Shown here one piece after another: positions 45,675 through 58,258 of a stretch of 64,000 nt of DNA. The position numbers and the translations under genes are program-made. The notes under the pieces were generated by a model. It was given only the letters and a program-made list of their open reading frames with translations. It was not told where the DNA came from and searched no databases. The stretch lies in contig NC_058519.1 in the NCBI RefSeq assembly GCF_904849725.1, forward strand, positions 650,989,387 through 651,053,386, given 5' to 3'. The stretch comes from Hordeum vulgare subsp. vulgare (Eukaryota; Streptophyta; Magnoliopsida; Poales; Poaceae). Numbering within the stretch: the first letter of the stretch is position 1; every line of letters starts with the position of its first letter.

Positions 45675-46022
45675 AAGAATGAAAGGGGGGAGAGGATGAG
45701 AAGGAACAAGAGGTAAAAACTTAGTCGCTTCTTTGAAAAACGAGTGAAACTAACAATCCTTGAAAGTTGCAAGAGATCAGGAATGACATGAGAAAGAAGC
45801 AAGAATTCATGGAAAATTTCGGCAGCACTTCGGTAGGAAAATGGGACAAAAAATTCGATAAGATGGGAGAAATAGACAATATTCACAACAAACAAGTAAA
45901 TAGAGCAAGGGAACACCATGATCTTGATAGAACAACAAGATAGACCCAAAAGAGCAACATCACAAAGCCTCCGGAACAATAAAATAGGAACTAGCTCATA
46001 CGGAAGAAGAGAATGAAGAAAA

Positions 46023-47834
46023 TGTTGGGGAACGTCGCATGGGAAACAAAACAATTTCCTACGCGCACGAAGACCTATCATGGTGATGTCCATCTACGAG
46101 AGGGGATGTGTGATCTACGTACCCTTGTAGACCGTACAGCAGAAGCGTTAGTGAACGCGGTTGATGTAGTGGAACGTCCTCACGTCCCTCGATCCGCCCC
46201 GCGAACCGTCCCGCGATCAGTCCCACGATCTAGTGCCGAACGGACGGCACCTCCGCGTTCAGCACACGTACAGCTCGACGATGATCTCGGCCTTCTTGAT
46301 CCAGCAAGAGAGACGGAGAGGTAGAAGAGTTCTCCGGCAGCGTGACGGCGCTCTGGAGGTTGGTGGTGATCTTATCTCAGCAGGGCTCCACCCGAGCTCT
46401 GCAGAAACGCGATCTAGAGGTAAAAACGTGGAGATATGTGGTCGGGCTGCCGTGGCAAAAGTTGTCAAATCAGCCCTAAAACCTCCGTATATATAGGGGG
46501 AGGAGGGGGAGCCTTGCCTTGGGGTCCAAGGACTCCCAAGGGGGTCGGCCGAGCCTAAGGGGGGAACCCTCCCCTTCCAAACCGAGTCCAACTAGGTTTG
46601 GAAGGAGGAGTCCTTCCCCCTTTTCCCACCTCCTCTTTTTTTTCTCTTTGATTTTCTTCCTATGGCACATAGGGCCTTCTTGGGCTGTCCCACCAGCCCA
46701 CTAAGGGCTGGTGCACCACCCCCAAGGCCTATGGGCTTCCCCGGGGTGGGTTGCCCCCCCGGTGAACACCCGGAACCCATTCGTCATTCCCGGTACATTC
46801 CCGGTAACTCCGAAAACCTTCCGGTAATCAAATGAGGTCATCCTATATATCAATCTTCGTTTCCGGACCATTCCGGAAACCCTCGTGACGTCCATGATCT
46901 CATCCGGGACTCCGAACAACATTCGATAACCAACCATATAACTCAAATACGCATAAAACAACGTCGAACCTTAAGTGTGCAGACCCTGCGGGTTCGAGAA
47001 CTATGTAGACATGACCCGAGAGACTCCTTGGTCAATATCCAATAGCGGGACCTGGATGCCCATATTGGATCCTACATATTCTACGAAGATCTTATCGTTT
47101 GAACCTCAGTGCCAAGAATTCATATAATCCTGTATGTCATTCCCTTTGTCCTTTGGTATGTTACTTGCCCGAGATTCGATCGTCAGTATCCGCATACCTA
47201 TTTCAATCTCGTTTACCGGCAAGTCTCTTTACTCGTTCCGTAATACAAGATCCCGCAACTTACATTAAGTCACATTGCTTGCAAGGCTTGTGTGTGATGT
47301 TGTATTACCGAGTGGGCCCCGAGATACCTCTCCGTCACACGGAGTGACAAATCCCAGTCTCGATCCATACTAACTCAACGAACACCTTCGGAGATACCTG
47401 TAGAGCATCTTTATAGTCACCCAGTTACGTTGCGACGTTTGATACACACAAAGTATTCCTCCGGTGTCAGTGAGTTATATGATCTCATGGTCATAGGAAC
47501 AAATACTTGACACGCAGAAAACAGTAGCAACAAAATGACACGATCAACATGCTACGTTAATTAGTTTGGGTCTAGTCCATCACGTGATTCTCCTAATGAC
47601 GTGATCCAGTTATCAAGCAACAACACCTTGTTCATAATCAGAAGACACTGACTATCTTTGATCAATTGGCTAGCCAACTAGAGGCTTGCTAGGGGAGTGT
47701 TTTGTCTATGTATCCACACATGTATATAAGTCTTCATTCAATACAACTATAGCATGGATAATAAACGATTATCTTGATACAGGAATTATAATAATAACTA
47801 TATTTATTATTGCCTCTAGGGCATAATTCCAACA
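46023..47834 (-). mobile_element. Solo LTR, Angela/WIS group, nested in Sukkula interior
   Basis: 1812 bp, TGTTGGGGAACG to ATTCCAACA on the plus strand, with duplications GAAAA at 46018-46022 and 47835-47839. Same subfamily as 16340-18151. It carries ACCAGCCC...GGGCTGGT near 46691-46712. Confidence 0.9.
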
Positions 47835-50717
47835 GAAAAGAATGACAACTATCATCACAATAGAATTGAAGAGCCTCTGGAGAGAGAATTGACATAGTAG
47901 TTGGAAAACCAACAACGAAAAGAACAAGATTGTAGTGGGCTTATGAAAATCATCTCAACAAATATGAGGTGACAACCACCCACTAAAAGAAACAAGGATA
48001 GTTGAAAGCAAAGATAAGAAAACTTCATACACCAAGAGGGTACATTGAGAACTAGGATTAATGGGAAGCACCATGATAGCAACAATCCATAGGAAAAGAT
48101 TTAGGTGAATCCAAACCAAGATAGCTCAATGAAGAAATCATGGGTTGAAATATCTCAAGACCATAGAATTGGTGGGTTTAATTATCTCATTCTTGAAAGA
48201 AACACTCTTCGAAGCTCCTAGACTAACAAGAATGCTATAATACCACCGCAAAGGATAAAGGAAGAACAATTGCACATAGAAATGCAAGAGAAAGGATACT
48301 TGAGGTTCTCCAACAAGAATCTTGAAGAACACTTGAGAATGGATTGAAACCTTGATGAAACACCATGAAGGATCTCCGTATACAAATGAATGATGCAAGG
48401 ATATGAAGGTAGAAAAGAATAAGATTATGACCTTGCCAAGATTTAGATGAAGCTTCATGAAGAGAAACTTGATAGAACTTGGAACTCCGGAAAAGAAAGA
48501 TAAGAACACTTTGAGAAAAGAATTGATATCGAGAGCCACTCCGAACGAAGAATTGAAATCATTTGATGAAACAAGAATAAGAATTATGTTATGCTTATCC
48601 TTCACCAAATTAAATTGATGACAAGCAACGGATCTCGCATCCAACTTATTCTTCTGAAAAGATTGAGGCGAGATATGAGCAAAACCTAGAAGAATTGTTG
48701 CAAGAAACACCGGTAAGAAATCACAATTGAATGGAACACCACGAATTAATGGAGAAACATGAGAATGAAGAGCTCATGAGCCACCTAAGAGAAAACTAGA
48801 ACAAGGCACCGGAATTATTGAGAGACGAACGAAGAGACAACAATTGAGAAGAATTAGAGAACGAAAGCTGAAAGCTGAGAACGAAGAATCTTCTGAAATG
48901 ATGGCCTTCGGAGGAACGAGAAATAAAAACAACTCAGAAATGCACCGGATAGCAAGAAAGGGATTACTCATGATAGAAACAATTTAGAGGATAACACGAA
49001 GCTGAGATGACAATCTTCACAAGAATGGAGCAAGATTTGAGAGAAACACTCCTTCGAATTTGCAAGCTGAGAATGATGACGAGGAACGACACCAAGAATA
49101 ATGAGACACTCCGGAATAAATAAGAATGAAAGGTTGAGCCAAATAATGAATTAATTCAAATTGATCTTGAGAAGGAATATGACTGATGAAATTCATACTT
49201 ACATCATAGTTGAAAAAAGAATTAAAGATCTCCGGAAGATTACAAGAGCTATAACAGATCCTGGGAAAACCTGTGGGTTATGGGCCCACTCAAAGAAACC
49301 ACTCTTAGCAAAGATTGCTAGAAAGAGAGATATTGCACCGGTAAAAAGAAAACTAGATGAGGTTAGCACCTCGAAATAACTAAAGGATTGAAAACCAGAA
49401 CACCTAAAATATCTTTAACACTCTAGATAGAAAGAGAGAGGAATTAGTAACAAGATAGGCTCATAAGAATTTCCAATATAGGAAAGAATTAACAAGGATG
49501 AAAAGGATATGATGACCATGGATAACTGAAATGAATTCACCGGTAAGGAAGACAAGAATTAACAAATACGACACGAATCTCCTGAGAATCTTCACAATGA
49601 ATCACCGGGTAAGAGAGAAAAGAACAGACAGCGAAAGCACAATGAAAAGAAAACTCTTGGATGAAAATCAATCAGCGAAGACAAGGGGTGGGAGGGCGGG
49701 GAAAAACAAAGACAACTTGAGACAGGTGAGATGAACTCCGGAATAAAATGAGAGAATGATCTTGCAAAATTAGAAAGGATTGAATTCCCTTGAAGAGAAG
49801 CACACCGGTTGAATGGAATTGATACGATGACTCGAGTTGAAAAGAATTGATAAGACAACTGATTGAGCAAAAGGATTTGCACTCTCACATAAAAATATGA
49901 GAACACCTCTTAAGAAAGATCTGAAATCACCATTTGACATCGAAGCAACTTGAATTACCATATTCAACAAAACAATGGATGAGGCTTATGAAACAAGCCG
50001 GAACAAACTCATGAGAAAGATTTCGTCCGATATTTTCGTGGACAGGAATCCACTAGATGTCGAACCCCAACCTAACATCATGCATTTGTTGGAAGATTGT
50101 CCTATAAGTAACTACATGAATTCCCACCTATGAATTCTCGAAATATCTCGTCATGCAATCTGGTACACGGATACAAGGAGTAATATCACACAACTCCTAT
50201 ACTAACTCGTCACCTGTATCACATCCGTCAACACACAACCAGAATCTCGGACCTTCATCTACAACAGACACTCGTGATCACAACGATACAAAGTATGGCA
50301 ATACTCCCAAACAATCTGCACCGGTACTGGGGACATCGGGGTTATCTCGCCACTACTAGTATTGAAGCAATTACGAACATCCTTCATTCTGAGATACTAA
50401 GAAATTTGAATGATAACGATGTGCTCAAGAATCCCCTGGAGCTCAACTCCCCTGAAACTTAAAGCAGATAGGAGGCACCAAGACAGAATTCCGTCACATC
50501 GGCATCATATAGATTCCAAAAATATCCGCGTGATCCTAATTTTTTTTTGAGTGAGAAGAGGAGTAGAGTAAATTATTACGTCAAGATTCCTCACCAGAGC
50601 ATAGAAGAGGAGAAAAAAGAATCCTACTCTCCGATATATAACTAAACTCAAAGCAGTTCTTCACTAGACTCGACTCGGCCAAGTTCGATCAATCAAGGGG
50701 GCTCCTAGGTCGGTACT

Positions 50718-50730
50718 CCTCTGATACCAA
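50718..50730 (-). other. Primer binding site of Sukkula, initiator tRNA-Met
   Basis: On the minus strand TTGGTATCAGAGG, 2 bp from the 5' LTR, complementary to the 3' end of initiator tRNA-Met. Confidence 0.75.
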
Positions 50731-50732
50731 CT

Positions 50733-53700
50733 TGTCACGCCCAAGATGTGATCCTATCCTCAATTTGGCACGAGGGCCTCGTCAGGGATAGAAGCGCATC
50801 TCGTCGTGTCGCAAGAATGGATATCATTACAAGTACATGTACTGAAAAGAAGAGATATATAATATAATTGGCTTACACTCGCCACAAGCTACATCAGAGT
50901 CGCATCAGTACATTACATAATCATCACGAGTAAGAGCAGGGTCCGACTACAGACGATAACAAACGACAAAAGAAGAACGACGTCCATCCTTGCTATCCCA
51001 GGATGCCGGCCTGGAACCCATCCTAGATCGATGAAGAAGAAGAAGAAGAAGCAACTCCAAATGAACAATCAACACGCTCGCGTCAAGTAACCTTTACCTG
51101 TACCTGCAACTGGTGTTGTAGTAATCTGTGAGCCACAGGGGACTCAGCAATCTCATTTCCAAAGGTATCAAGACTAGCAAAGCTTAATGGGTGAGGCAAG
51201 GTTAAGTGGTGAGGTTGCAGCAGCGGCTAAGCATATATTTGGTGGCTAAACTTACGAGTACAAGAAAACAAAGAGGGGGAAGATCTACGCATAGCGGACG
51301 TGAACTACAGTTGATCAAATGAATGATCCTGAACACCTACCTACGTCAGACATAACCCCACCGTGTCCTCGATCGGAGAAGGAACTCACGAAAGAGACAG
51401 TCACGGTTACGCACACAGTTGGCATATTTTAATTAAGTTAACTTCAAGTTATCTAGAACCAGTGTTAAACAAAGCTTTCACGTTGCCACATAACCGCGGG
51501 CACGGCTTTCCGAAAAGATTTAACCCTGCAGGGGTGCTCCAGCTAGTCCATCACAAATTACCACAAGCCGCATAGAAATCCTCAATCACGAAGCTCACGA
51601 TCTCGTCGGATTCCCTAGTGGAAAACCTCAACTCTGAGATTACCCAAAGCATCACCGGAATCCCGATGCACAAGATATCTCGTCAAAGGTAAAACTAATC
51701 CAGCAAGGCCGCCCGACGTGTCGACGATCCCGATAGGAGCCGCGTATCTCGTTCTCAGGACACGGCGGATGGGTCACACTAGGAGAACCAAACCACAGGT
51801 TGCCCCGCGGTGGCCCCATAGTCTGCCAATTTCGAGCAACACTCATGAGGAGCACTGGCCCGGGGTTGATTAAATTATCCTCGGGGTCCGGAAAGTCCCT
51901 ATGCAATTTTATTAGGTGTTTAGGCAAATGTAGTACCAAAGTTGGGCCTCGCCAGACCAGTCTTAATCTAAAACTAATTATCAAGGGGGTCCCCATAACA
52001 ACCCCGATCGTGTTAGGAGCGCTCAATTATGGGAACATAACACCGGTAGCCGAAACTAAGGGGGCAAAGGTGGAACAAAACACCAGGCTAGAAAGGCCGA
52101 GCCTTCCACCTTTTACCAAGTATATAGGTGCCTTAAATTAAATAGCATTTAAATATGGTGATATAACAAGGAACCCATGTCTTCACATGGAAGCAACTGC
52201 ACCTGCAACTAGCAACGCTAACACGGGGTTAAGCAAGCAGTAACATAGCCAATCAGTGGTTTGTTAGGTTGAACAGGTTGAGGGTTTCATGGCATTGTGG
52301 AGAGGCTGACATTTAACATGTGGTAGGCAACGAGACATAACGACAGAAACGATAAAACTATCATGGCAATGATAGTAATGGTATCTGGGGAAATGGTCAT
52401 CTTGCCTGAGATCCCGCTTGGAAGAAGAATGCCTCCGTGAAGCAGACAAACCGACGTAGTCGAACGGGTCCTCACAATCCGGCACGCTGCGGAACTCTAA
52501 GGAGACGAAGCAAACCGGAAACACATATCAACACACGGAATTCACCACACGATGCACAACACATCTGAAACATGAGCAGCTGAAAACATGCAAGATACGG
52601 CATGACAATTCACACAATCAAACACTACACGTTAAGTGAAGTTCAATATGCAACGAGTTGCATATTGACGAAACTCCACGTTAATTATTTAGTTCTATCC
52701 CGGTTAGATACACGGCAATATTAAATGTGGTTAAACGAGGCAAGAGGTGAAGTGCAACTTAAACTACCTATCTAGGCATTTTAAATGAGGTCGGAAATGA
52801 CATATAGCACCTCCGAAATGACCTCACATGTTAAGTTATGATTCTGTCCAGATATGAACTAACACATTTAATTAGTTGTTAAACAGCAAAACAAATAGGT
52901 TCACATGATTCTACGCGTCATTTCAAGAAATCTACACATAAAGAACATCTCCAACGGAGCTACGGATCAAAAGATACGGACACCAAAAGATATGATGGCA
53001 TGAATGCAATATGTGTGCAACGACGGTCACGAGCACTTCAAAACATACAACCAGCAAGGAAAAATGAAACTACACGAGATTCTAAGCAAGTTTCATGTAG
53101 GACACGATCAAATCAGAGCTACGGTTCAACAACTACCAGCAAAACAAGAAATCACTACAATCTGCCAAAATCAGCCACATAGCATCTTCTACACCCCATA
53201 ACTACGAACTATTCTACTCAAATATAATCAACCAAGACATGACACGAAATAGGGTGAGAAGCACTACAACATACAACCAACAACAACTAGCATGGCATCA
53301 AGGAACACTAGGAAAAGAAGACACAACATGGCATCCCACACACTATTTCAAACTTAGTGAAAATTACACCTCTTGAGAGTGCAGTTTTCGATCTGAAGCA
53401 ATATTGACAGCAGCAAAATCATAAGCTACATGACTCCAAATGACATGAAAATTCACATCATCCTAGAGAATCACAAGGGTTACAACTAACTCCATTGCAC
53501 CAACCTCAAAAGAGCTACAGATCACAAGATAGAAGCAAGACAAAACAGCAAAAAAATATAACAGATTCCAGACATAGAAATATTTCAGCACCTCCAAATC
53601 AGCACTATTTCTAGCAACTTGAGGGCGATCAAACCACACCTAAACATGCTTTTCTATTGCAACCAAAAATACCAGGGGCTAAACAAAACATCCAAGATCA

Positions 53701-55589
53701 ACTCTCTAGTTGACAACTCCGTCAAACGAAGCACGGAATAAATCCTACGAAATAAACAAAAGGGCATCACGGCAAAATATCGCGCGAACTAACTTACTCA
53801 AAAGCTAAAACTAATTGCACAAAAAAATCGAATGGATTTTTCTACCCCGAAAACATATAAAATATGTGGGGTTGCACAACAAAATAATGCCACACGAAAA
53901 TGCGAGAAAAATAACCTAGACACGGAAAAATAAACTAGCGCAAATCCCTACACGCAAAAATACCAATGACCGCTCTAAAATACATGGAAAATAGGTTCCT
54001 AAAACATGGGCATTTTATCTAAGGCATTCGGGGAAACCGGACACGCGCGAAAAATAAACTACGGACAAAACATATTAGGACAACACGTGTTTCTATGCAT
54101 ACGGCATGCCAAACGATGTCAAACAATTATGCAAGTTGGAAAAACGGATTCTACGCGAGAAACTACATGAAAACCATATCTAAATCACCGCGATTCGACA
54201 TACAATAATCGTCTATTTCCTGGAATTTTAAATTATTCCAAAAATCCCTAAAAGAAAATAAGCTACCGGGCCTATTATATTCTCATGGGCTACACAGGGG
54301 GTGCAAGTTAACTATCCTGCGCCTAAGGCATGGAATAGAGGGGCTGGAGGGATCTCACCAGAGGGCCAACGGGCCGGCTTGGTGGGGCGCTGGTGGAGTG
54401 GGCCTCGGCTTGTCTGTGGCGCGATGGCTGCAGGAGGTGGCCGGCCCACGTGGGGTGGAGGCCCAGGCGGGCGCTCGGGACGAGCCGTCCCCGTCATCCC
54501 GCACGGGACCGAGCTCCCTGTCGGCTCCCGGCGGCGGCTCCTGGCGGGGAGGCGCGGGGAAGACGTGGGGAAGAGGCGAGCTCCTGCGGCGGGAATAGAT
54601 CCAGCCACCGGGGCTCCGTTCCCGGTGGTGGCGGACCGAGGCGACGGAGGGGCGAGCAGGTCGGCGGCGGGGGATAACCGGCGAGCTCCTGGCGACGGCG
54701 GAGAGGCAAGGCGGCGGGGTCTTGCGGCGCGGAGGCGGGGCAGGGAATGGCCGTGAGGCCCCGGCGACGTGGCGGCCGGCGGCATGGGGCGCAGGCGGCG
54801 ACGCGAGGCTGCTGCTCAGGAGCAGGGAGGAGGCAGCCTCGGGCGCCTCGGCAAGGCGACGACGCGATGGTTCTGGGCTCGGCGGGCCAGCCGTGGGCCT
54901 GGCGGGCCCTGTCGATGGGGAGGAGAGAGGCGGGATGCTGGGGTGGCGGCTGGTTCGGTTGGTGGGCACGGAAAACGATGAAGTGGCTAGGGTTTCCCTA
55001 AGGGGCAGTTTAGGGGTGTCTAAATAGGGAAGAGAGGCTAGGTTAGAGGGTATCTGGGGGGTTTTTCGACTCTCCAATCGCGATCGTGCTGTCCGATCGG
55101 AGAGGCGGGCTAGGGTTAGCTGTGTAGAGTGGCGTTGGCTAAGATGAGAGGGAAGTGGTGCGGCACGGCAACGATTTATAAAACACCGACACACGTCCAA
55201 CGGTAGACCGAATACGGTGCCATCACGGTCGACCGTTCGGGTACCAGACGGACTCCGATCGCGACGAAATTCGACAGGCGGCCTGGCTATATTAAAATAG
55301 GACCGCACGTCAAATCTCAATCCGATCAGAGAAAGTTTAACGCACACTTTTAAAACAGGGTTTCGACGGTGCCGCGGGCGTGTGCGAGTGCGGTCGGACT
55401 TAGAACGGACAACGTCGAGGACCGGCAACTAACAACGGATGCAAGTTTTGAAAACGGGCGGCAACGGGATGCCGATGCAAAGCTGATGATGCGCATGATG
55501 TGATGATGATGCGGCAAAAGAAAAAACACACACGACGAAAACGGAAAGAAAAGGGGAATCTTCTGGAACGTCGGTCTCGGGCTGTCACA
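50733..55589 (-). repeat. 5' LTR of Sukkula
   Basis: 4857 bp and collinear with the 3' LTR. Long open frames on both strands in 54300-55430 come from GC-rich sequence. Confidence 0.9.
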
Positions 55590-56586
55590 TAAGGGCAGTA
55601 CCCAAGCGCCGGTCCACCCACATATCAAACTATCAAAGTAGCGAACACGAATCATATGAACATGATGAAACTAGCATGACAGAAATTCCCGTGTGTCCTC
55701 GGGAGCGTTTTTCCTCCTATAAGACTTTCTTCAGGCTTGTCCCTTGCTACAAAAGGCATTGGGCCACTTGATGCACCGTTGCTACTACTTGTTACTTGTT
55801 ACTTTTCGCTTGCTACGTTTCACCTCACTACACCATCACTTGTTACCGCTACTTTTAGTGCTTGCAGTTATTACCTTGCTGAAGATCGTTTATCAGAGCC
55901 TTCTGCTCCTCGTTGGGTTCGACACTCTTACTTATCGAAAGGAATATGATTGATCCCCTATACTTGTGGGTCATCAATCCCCATCGTTTTACCATTACTC
56001 GCAGAAATACAATATGTGTCATGTCCCTTTCCGTCACTCGGATTGAGCACCGCAAGATTGAACCCACTACAATGCACCTCTCCGAGTGAAGATAAATCAA
56101 TCTAGTTGGCCAAACCAAACCGATAGATCAAAGAGAATGACGAAGCTATCATAATAATGCATATATATATGAAAGACCAGCAAGGAACTAAATATAATGT
56201 CATGAATAATCTGAACATAAACCCATAATTCATCGAATCCCAACAAGCACATCACACACGAGTGACTGCATAATATAGTTTACTGCATGAATTGCGGTGA
56301 TCTTGACAATGAAGAACATAGAGAAATATAGCCATCTAGGTACTAACTACATACCCATAGGTCTGTGATGAACTACTCAGACATCACCATGGGAGCAGCA
56401 AGGTTGTTGTGGAGGCCCTCCATGACCGACCCCCTCCGACAGGGCACCGAAACAGGGATCCAGATGGGCATATGGCGAACAAAGACTTGTGGTGGCAGAA
56501 AAAGTGTTTCAGGAGGCTCCCTAGGGTTTTCAGGATGTATGTGAATTTATAATGGAGAGAATGAGGCTAGGAGAGCTGGGAGGTGG

Positions 56587-56635
56587 CCCCAAGCCATCAG
56601 GACGCCCCCCAGGGGTGCACCCTGTTGGCTTGGGG
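56587..56635 (-). promoter_or_regulatory. GC-rich inverted repeat in LTR of element B
   Basis: Arms about 56587-56608 and 56612-56635 share CCCCAAGCCA and CAGG blocks. On the minus strand a TATAAA lies about 40 bp downstream (near 56537). Same place as in element A, with a different stem sequence. Confidence 0.55.
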
Positions 56636-56916
56636 GACGCCTCGTGTGCCCTCCGGTCTTCCTCCAAAACTTCCAGGTCTTATTTTCGTCCAGAAAAAAT
56701 CATCAAAAAAATTCGGAGTATTTAGACTTCGTTTGGTACAATGTTTCTGAAAAGCCAAAAACATGTAGAAAACAACAACCAACACTTGTCATTGGGTTAA
56801 TAGGTTAGTGCTCAAAAACAATATCAATCAGCAAGTAAATGCTTACAAAGTATCCTAGAATGATAATATAATATCATGGCTCAATAAAAAATTATAGATA
56901 TGTTAGAGATGTATCA

Positions 56917-57559
56917 CCATCCCCAAGCTTCATTCATGCTCGTCCTCAAGTAGGTAAATGATAAAAACAGTTTTTTTATGTGACATGCTACCCAACATGT
57001 ATCTCTTTCAGGTACAATCATTGAGAAATTATGAATTAACAAACACTAACATAGTAATATCCATAAATATAAGTAACATAATCATCAACTTTCAAAATAT
57101 ATGATCCTTAAAGAATGTTTACCTTCCATTCATTTTATTATATTAGCATGGCATGGCTCCGTCTTCACCATACAAATACAAATGTCAAGCACCACGGTGT
57201 TAAGCCAAACAATTGGATCGTACTTTTTAACGCACTTCAACATTTTATACCTCACGTAATACATAAGCATGAACATAGCATATAGGTGGAATGGAATATG
57301 GTGGTATGTTTCAAAGGGGTAAAAGTGGAGAAGAAAGTCCCGCATCAACTAGCTGGATCAACGGGCTATGGAGATGCCCATCAATCAATATCAATGTGAG
57401 GAGTAGGGATTGCCATGCAACGGACGCACTAGAGCTATAAGTGTATGAAAGCTCAACCGAAGCTAAGTGGGTGTGCATCCAACTTGCTTGCTCATGAAGA
57501 CCTCGGGCATTTGAGGAAGCTCATCATCGAAATATACAACCAAGTTCTATAATGAAAAA
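56917..57559 (-). other. Interior of element B next to its 3' LTR
   Basis: Begins with a polypurine-like run on the minus strand and the word CTTGAGGAC also found in element A. The rest is AT-rich and non-coding. Confidence 0.5.
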
Positions 57560-58258
57560 TTCCCACTAGCATATGAAAATGACAAAACATGAGACTATTT
57601 ATATGAAAAACATGGTGCTACTTTGAAGCACAAGTGTGGCAAAAGAGTTAGTAACATTGTCCCTTGTCTATTTTTCTCATTTATTACTCTCTTTTTTTCT
57701 TTTTTTCTTTCCTTTTTTTCTTTCTTTTTTTCTTTTTCATCCGGAGTCTCATCCCGACTTGTGGGGGAATCCTTGTCTCCATCATTGGTGATGGCCACCT
57801 TGCCCAACCCAAGTAGTTGTTCTTTGGACCCTCCACCAAAGAAAATGCTCATAAATTGTCGAATAGATTCCATGAAATCCGTGAGCAATGTGCCATGTCC
57901 GGTCATATGGTTGGTGCATCCACTATCAACCACCCATTTGACTCCACTAGAGAAAGACAACCTACACAAATTCTAAGTCTTGGTTAGAGGCATCTGTTTT
58001 ACAATGTGACCTCTCATGTTAGTAACAAGGGTCTTAGGAACCCAAATTGCATAGAAACAAAAAGCATTTCAAGGACCAACAAATTGAGCATAGACATCTC
58101 CATCTTTTGCCTTACGAAGCACATATGATGGACGCATAAATTATTTTGTCTAGTTGGGAGTAGGCATGCTCCTAGTGGCCTTCCTACTCACAACCTTGTC
58201 AACTTTACCCTTTCCTTTCCCAATGTGTCCTTCACGTACAAATATCTCTTTTAGTTGT
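57560..58258 (-). pseudogene. Copia gag/protease fragment
   Basis: On the minus strand a broken frame gives RPSYVLRKAKDGDVYAQFVG, then WVPKTLVTNM, then WVVDSGCTNHMTG (the copia protease active site with DSG) and LGLGKVAI. Several stops interrupt it (for example after PTPN and after FVGP). A Lys/Glu-rich stretch at 57657-57745 comes from a T-rich simple repeat. SIRE/Maximus-like affiliation is inferred. The right side is cut by the Sabrina-like LTR at 58259. The left limit is not defined. Confidence 0.65.
57657..57742. repeat. T-rich CTTTTTTT-type tract
   Basis: Repeated C(T)6-9 units on the plus strand, within the copia fragment. Confidence 0.7.

Larger units (their letters stand above)
45637..50732 (-). 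other. Non-coding interior of Sukkula
   Basis: Excluding 46023-47834, about 3.28 kb. The plus strand is strongly purine-rich (many AAGAA, GAGAA and GGAA words), so the element RNA is pyrimidine-rich. No frame has retroviral motifs. The frame next to the polypurine side is only an extension of composition. Confidence 0.75.
40760..55589 (-). mobile_element. Sukkula LARD, complete, minus strand
   Basis: 14.8 kb with duplications TAAGG at 40755-40759 and 55590-55594. Two LTRs of 4877 and 4857 bp flank a 5.1-kb interior, 1.8 kb of which is a nested solo LTR. The interior has no recognisable gag or pol on either strand, which fits the definition of a large retrotransposon derivative that depends on proteins supplied in trans. 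The primer site is at 50718-50730. The close similarity of the two LTRs suggests a fairly recent insertion. Confidence 0.92.
12424..55976 (+). mobile_element. Element A: full-length Athila-clade gypsy (Sabrina/WHAM-like) with nested insertions
   Basis: 5' LTR 12424-13951, primer site 13963-13980, gag-pol in pieces between 14044 and 37278, a downstream ORF at 37558-38076, polypurine tract 39601-39614 and 3' LTR from 39615 to 55976. Flanks share ATCC (12420-12423 and 55977-55980), probably an eroded 5-bp duplication. The span is 43.5 kb. Removing the three main insertions (16180-20668, 20901-34901 and 40760-55589) leaves an element of roughly 10 kb. The protease motif CDMGAS, the tRNA-Asp primer site and the gag-pol order point to the Athila clade of Ty3/gypsy. 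The family name is from memory of LTR sequence. Confidence 0.85.
39615..55976 (+). repeat. 3' LTR of element A, split by Sukkula
   Basis: Blocks 39615-40759 and 55595-55976, in total about 1527 bp and closely similar to the 5' LTR. The split is at a TAAGG duplication. The hairpin is at 39894-39947. Confidence 0.88.
10014..56916 (-). mobile_element. Element B: gypsy-type LTR, minus orientation, split by nested insertions
   Basis: The LTR starts TGATACTTGTAAAC at 10014 and ends ATGTATCA at 56916. It is recovered in three blocks: 10014-10549, 12331-12423 and about 55981-56916, in total about 1.56 kb once the nested solo LTR and element A are removed. On the minus strand it begins TGATACATCTC. 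To its right lies a purine-rich run on the minus strand (CTTGGGGATGG) that fits a polypurine tract, so this is the 3' LTR and the interior extends rightward. The sequence near 10450-10545 continues sensibly into 12331 once the solo LTR is removed. The 5' LTR is not seen in the window. Confidence 0.65.

Noticed and set aside
45632..46093. 153-codon minus-strand frame beside the Sukkula polypurine tract
   Set aside because: Part of it lies in the nested solo LTR, so it cannot be an ancestral Sukkula gene. It has no retroviral motif.
54355..55428. 357-codon minus-strand open frame, with mirrored long frames on the plus strand
   Set aside because: Lies in the GC-rich part of the Sukkula LTR, where both strands are open. 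It is not preserved in the other two LTR copies, has Arg/Pro/Ser-rich composition, and carries no domain.
57623..57976. 117-codon plus-strand frame
   Set aside because: Antisense to the copia protease fragment and dominated by a T-rich simple repeat that gives Phe/Ser runs.
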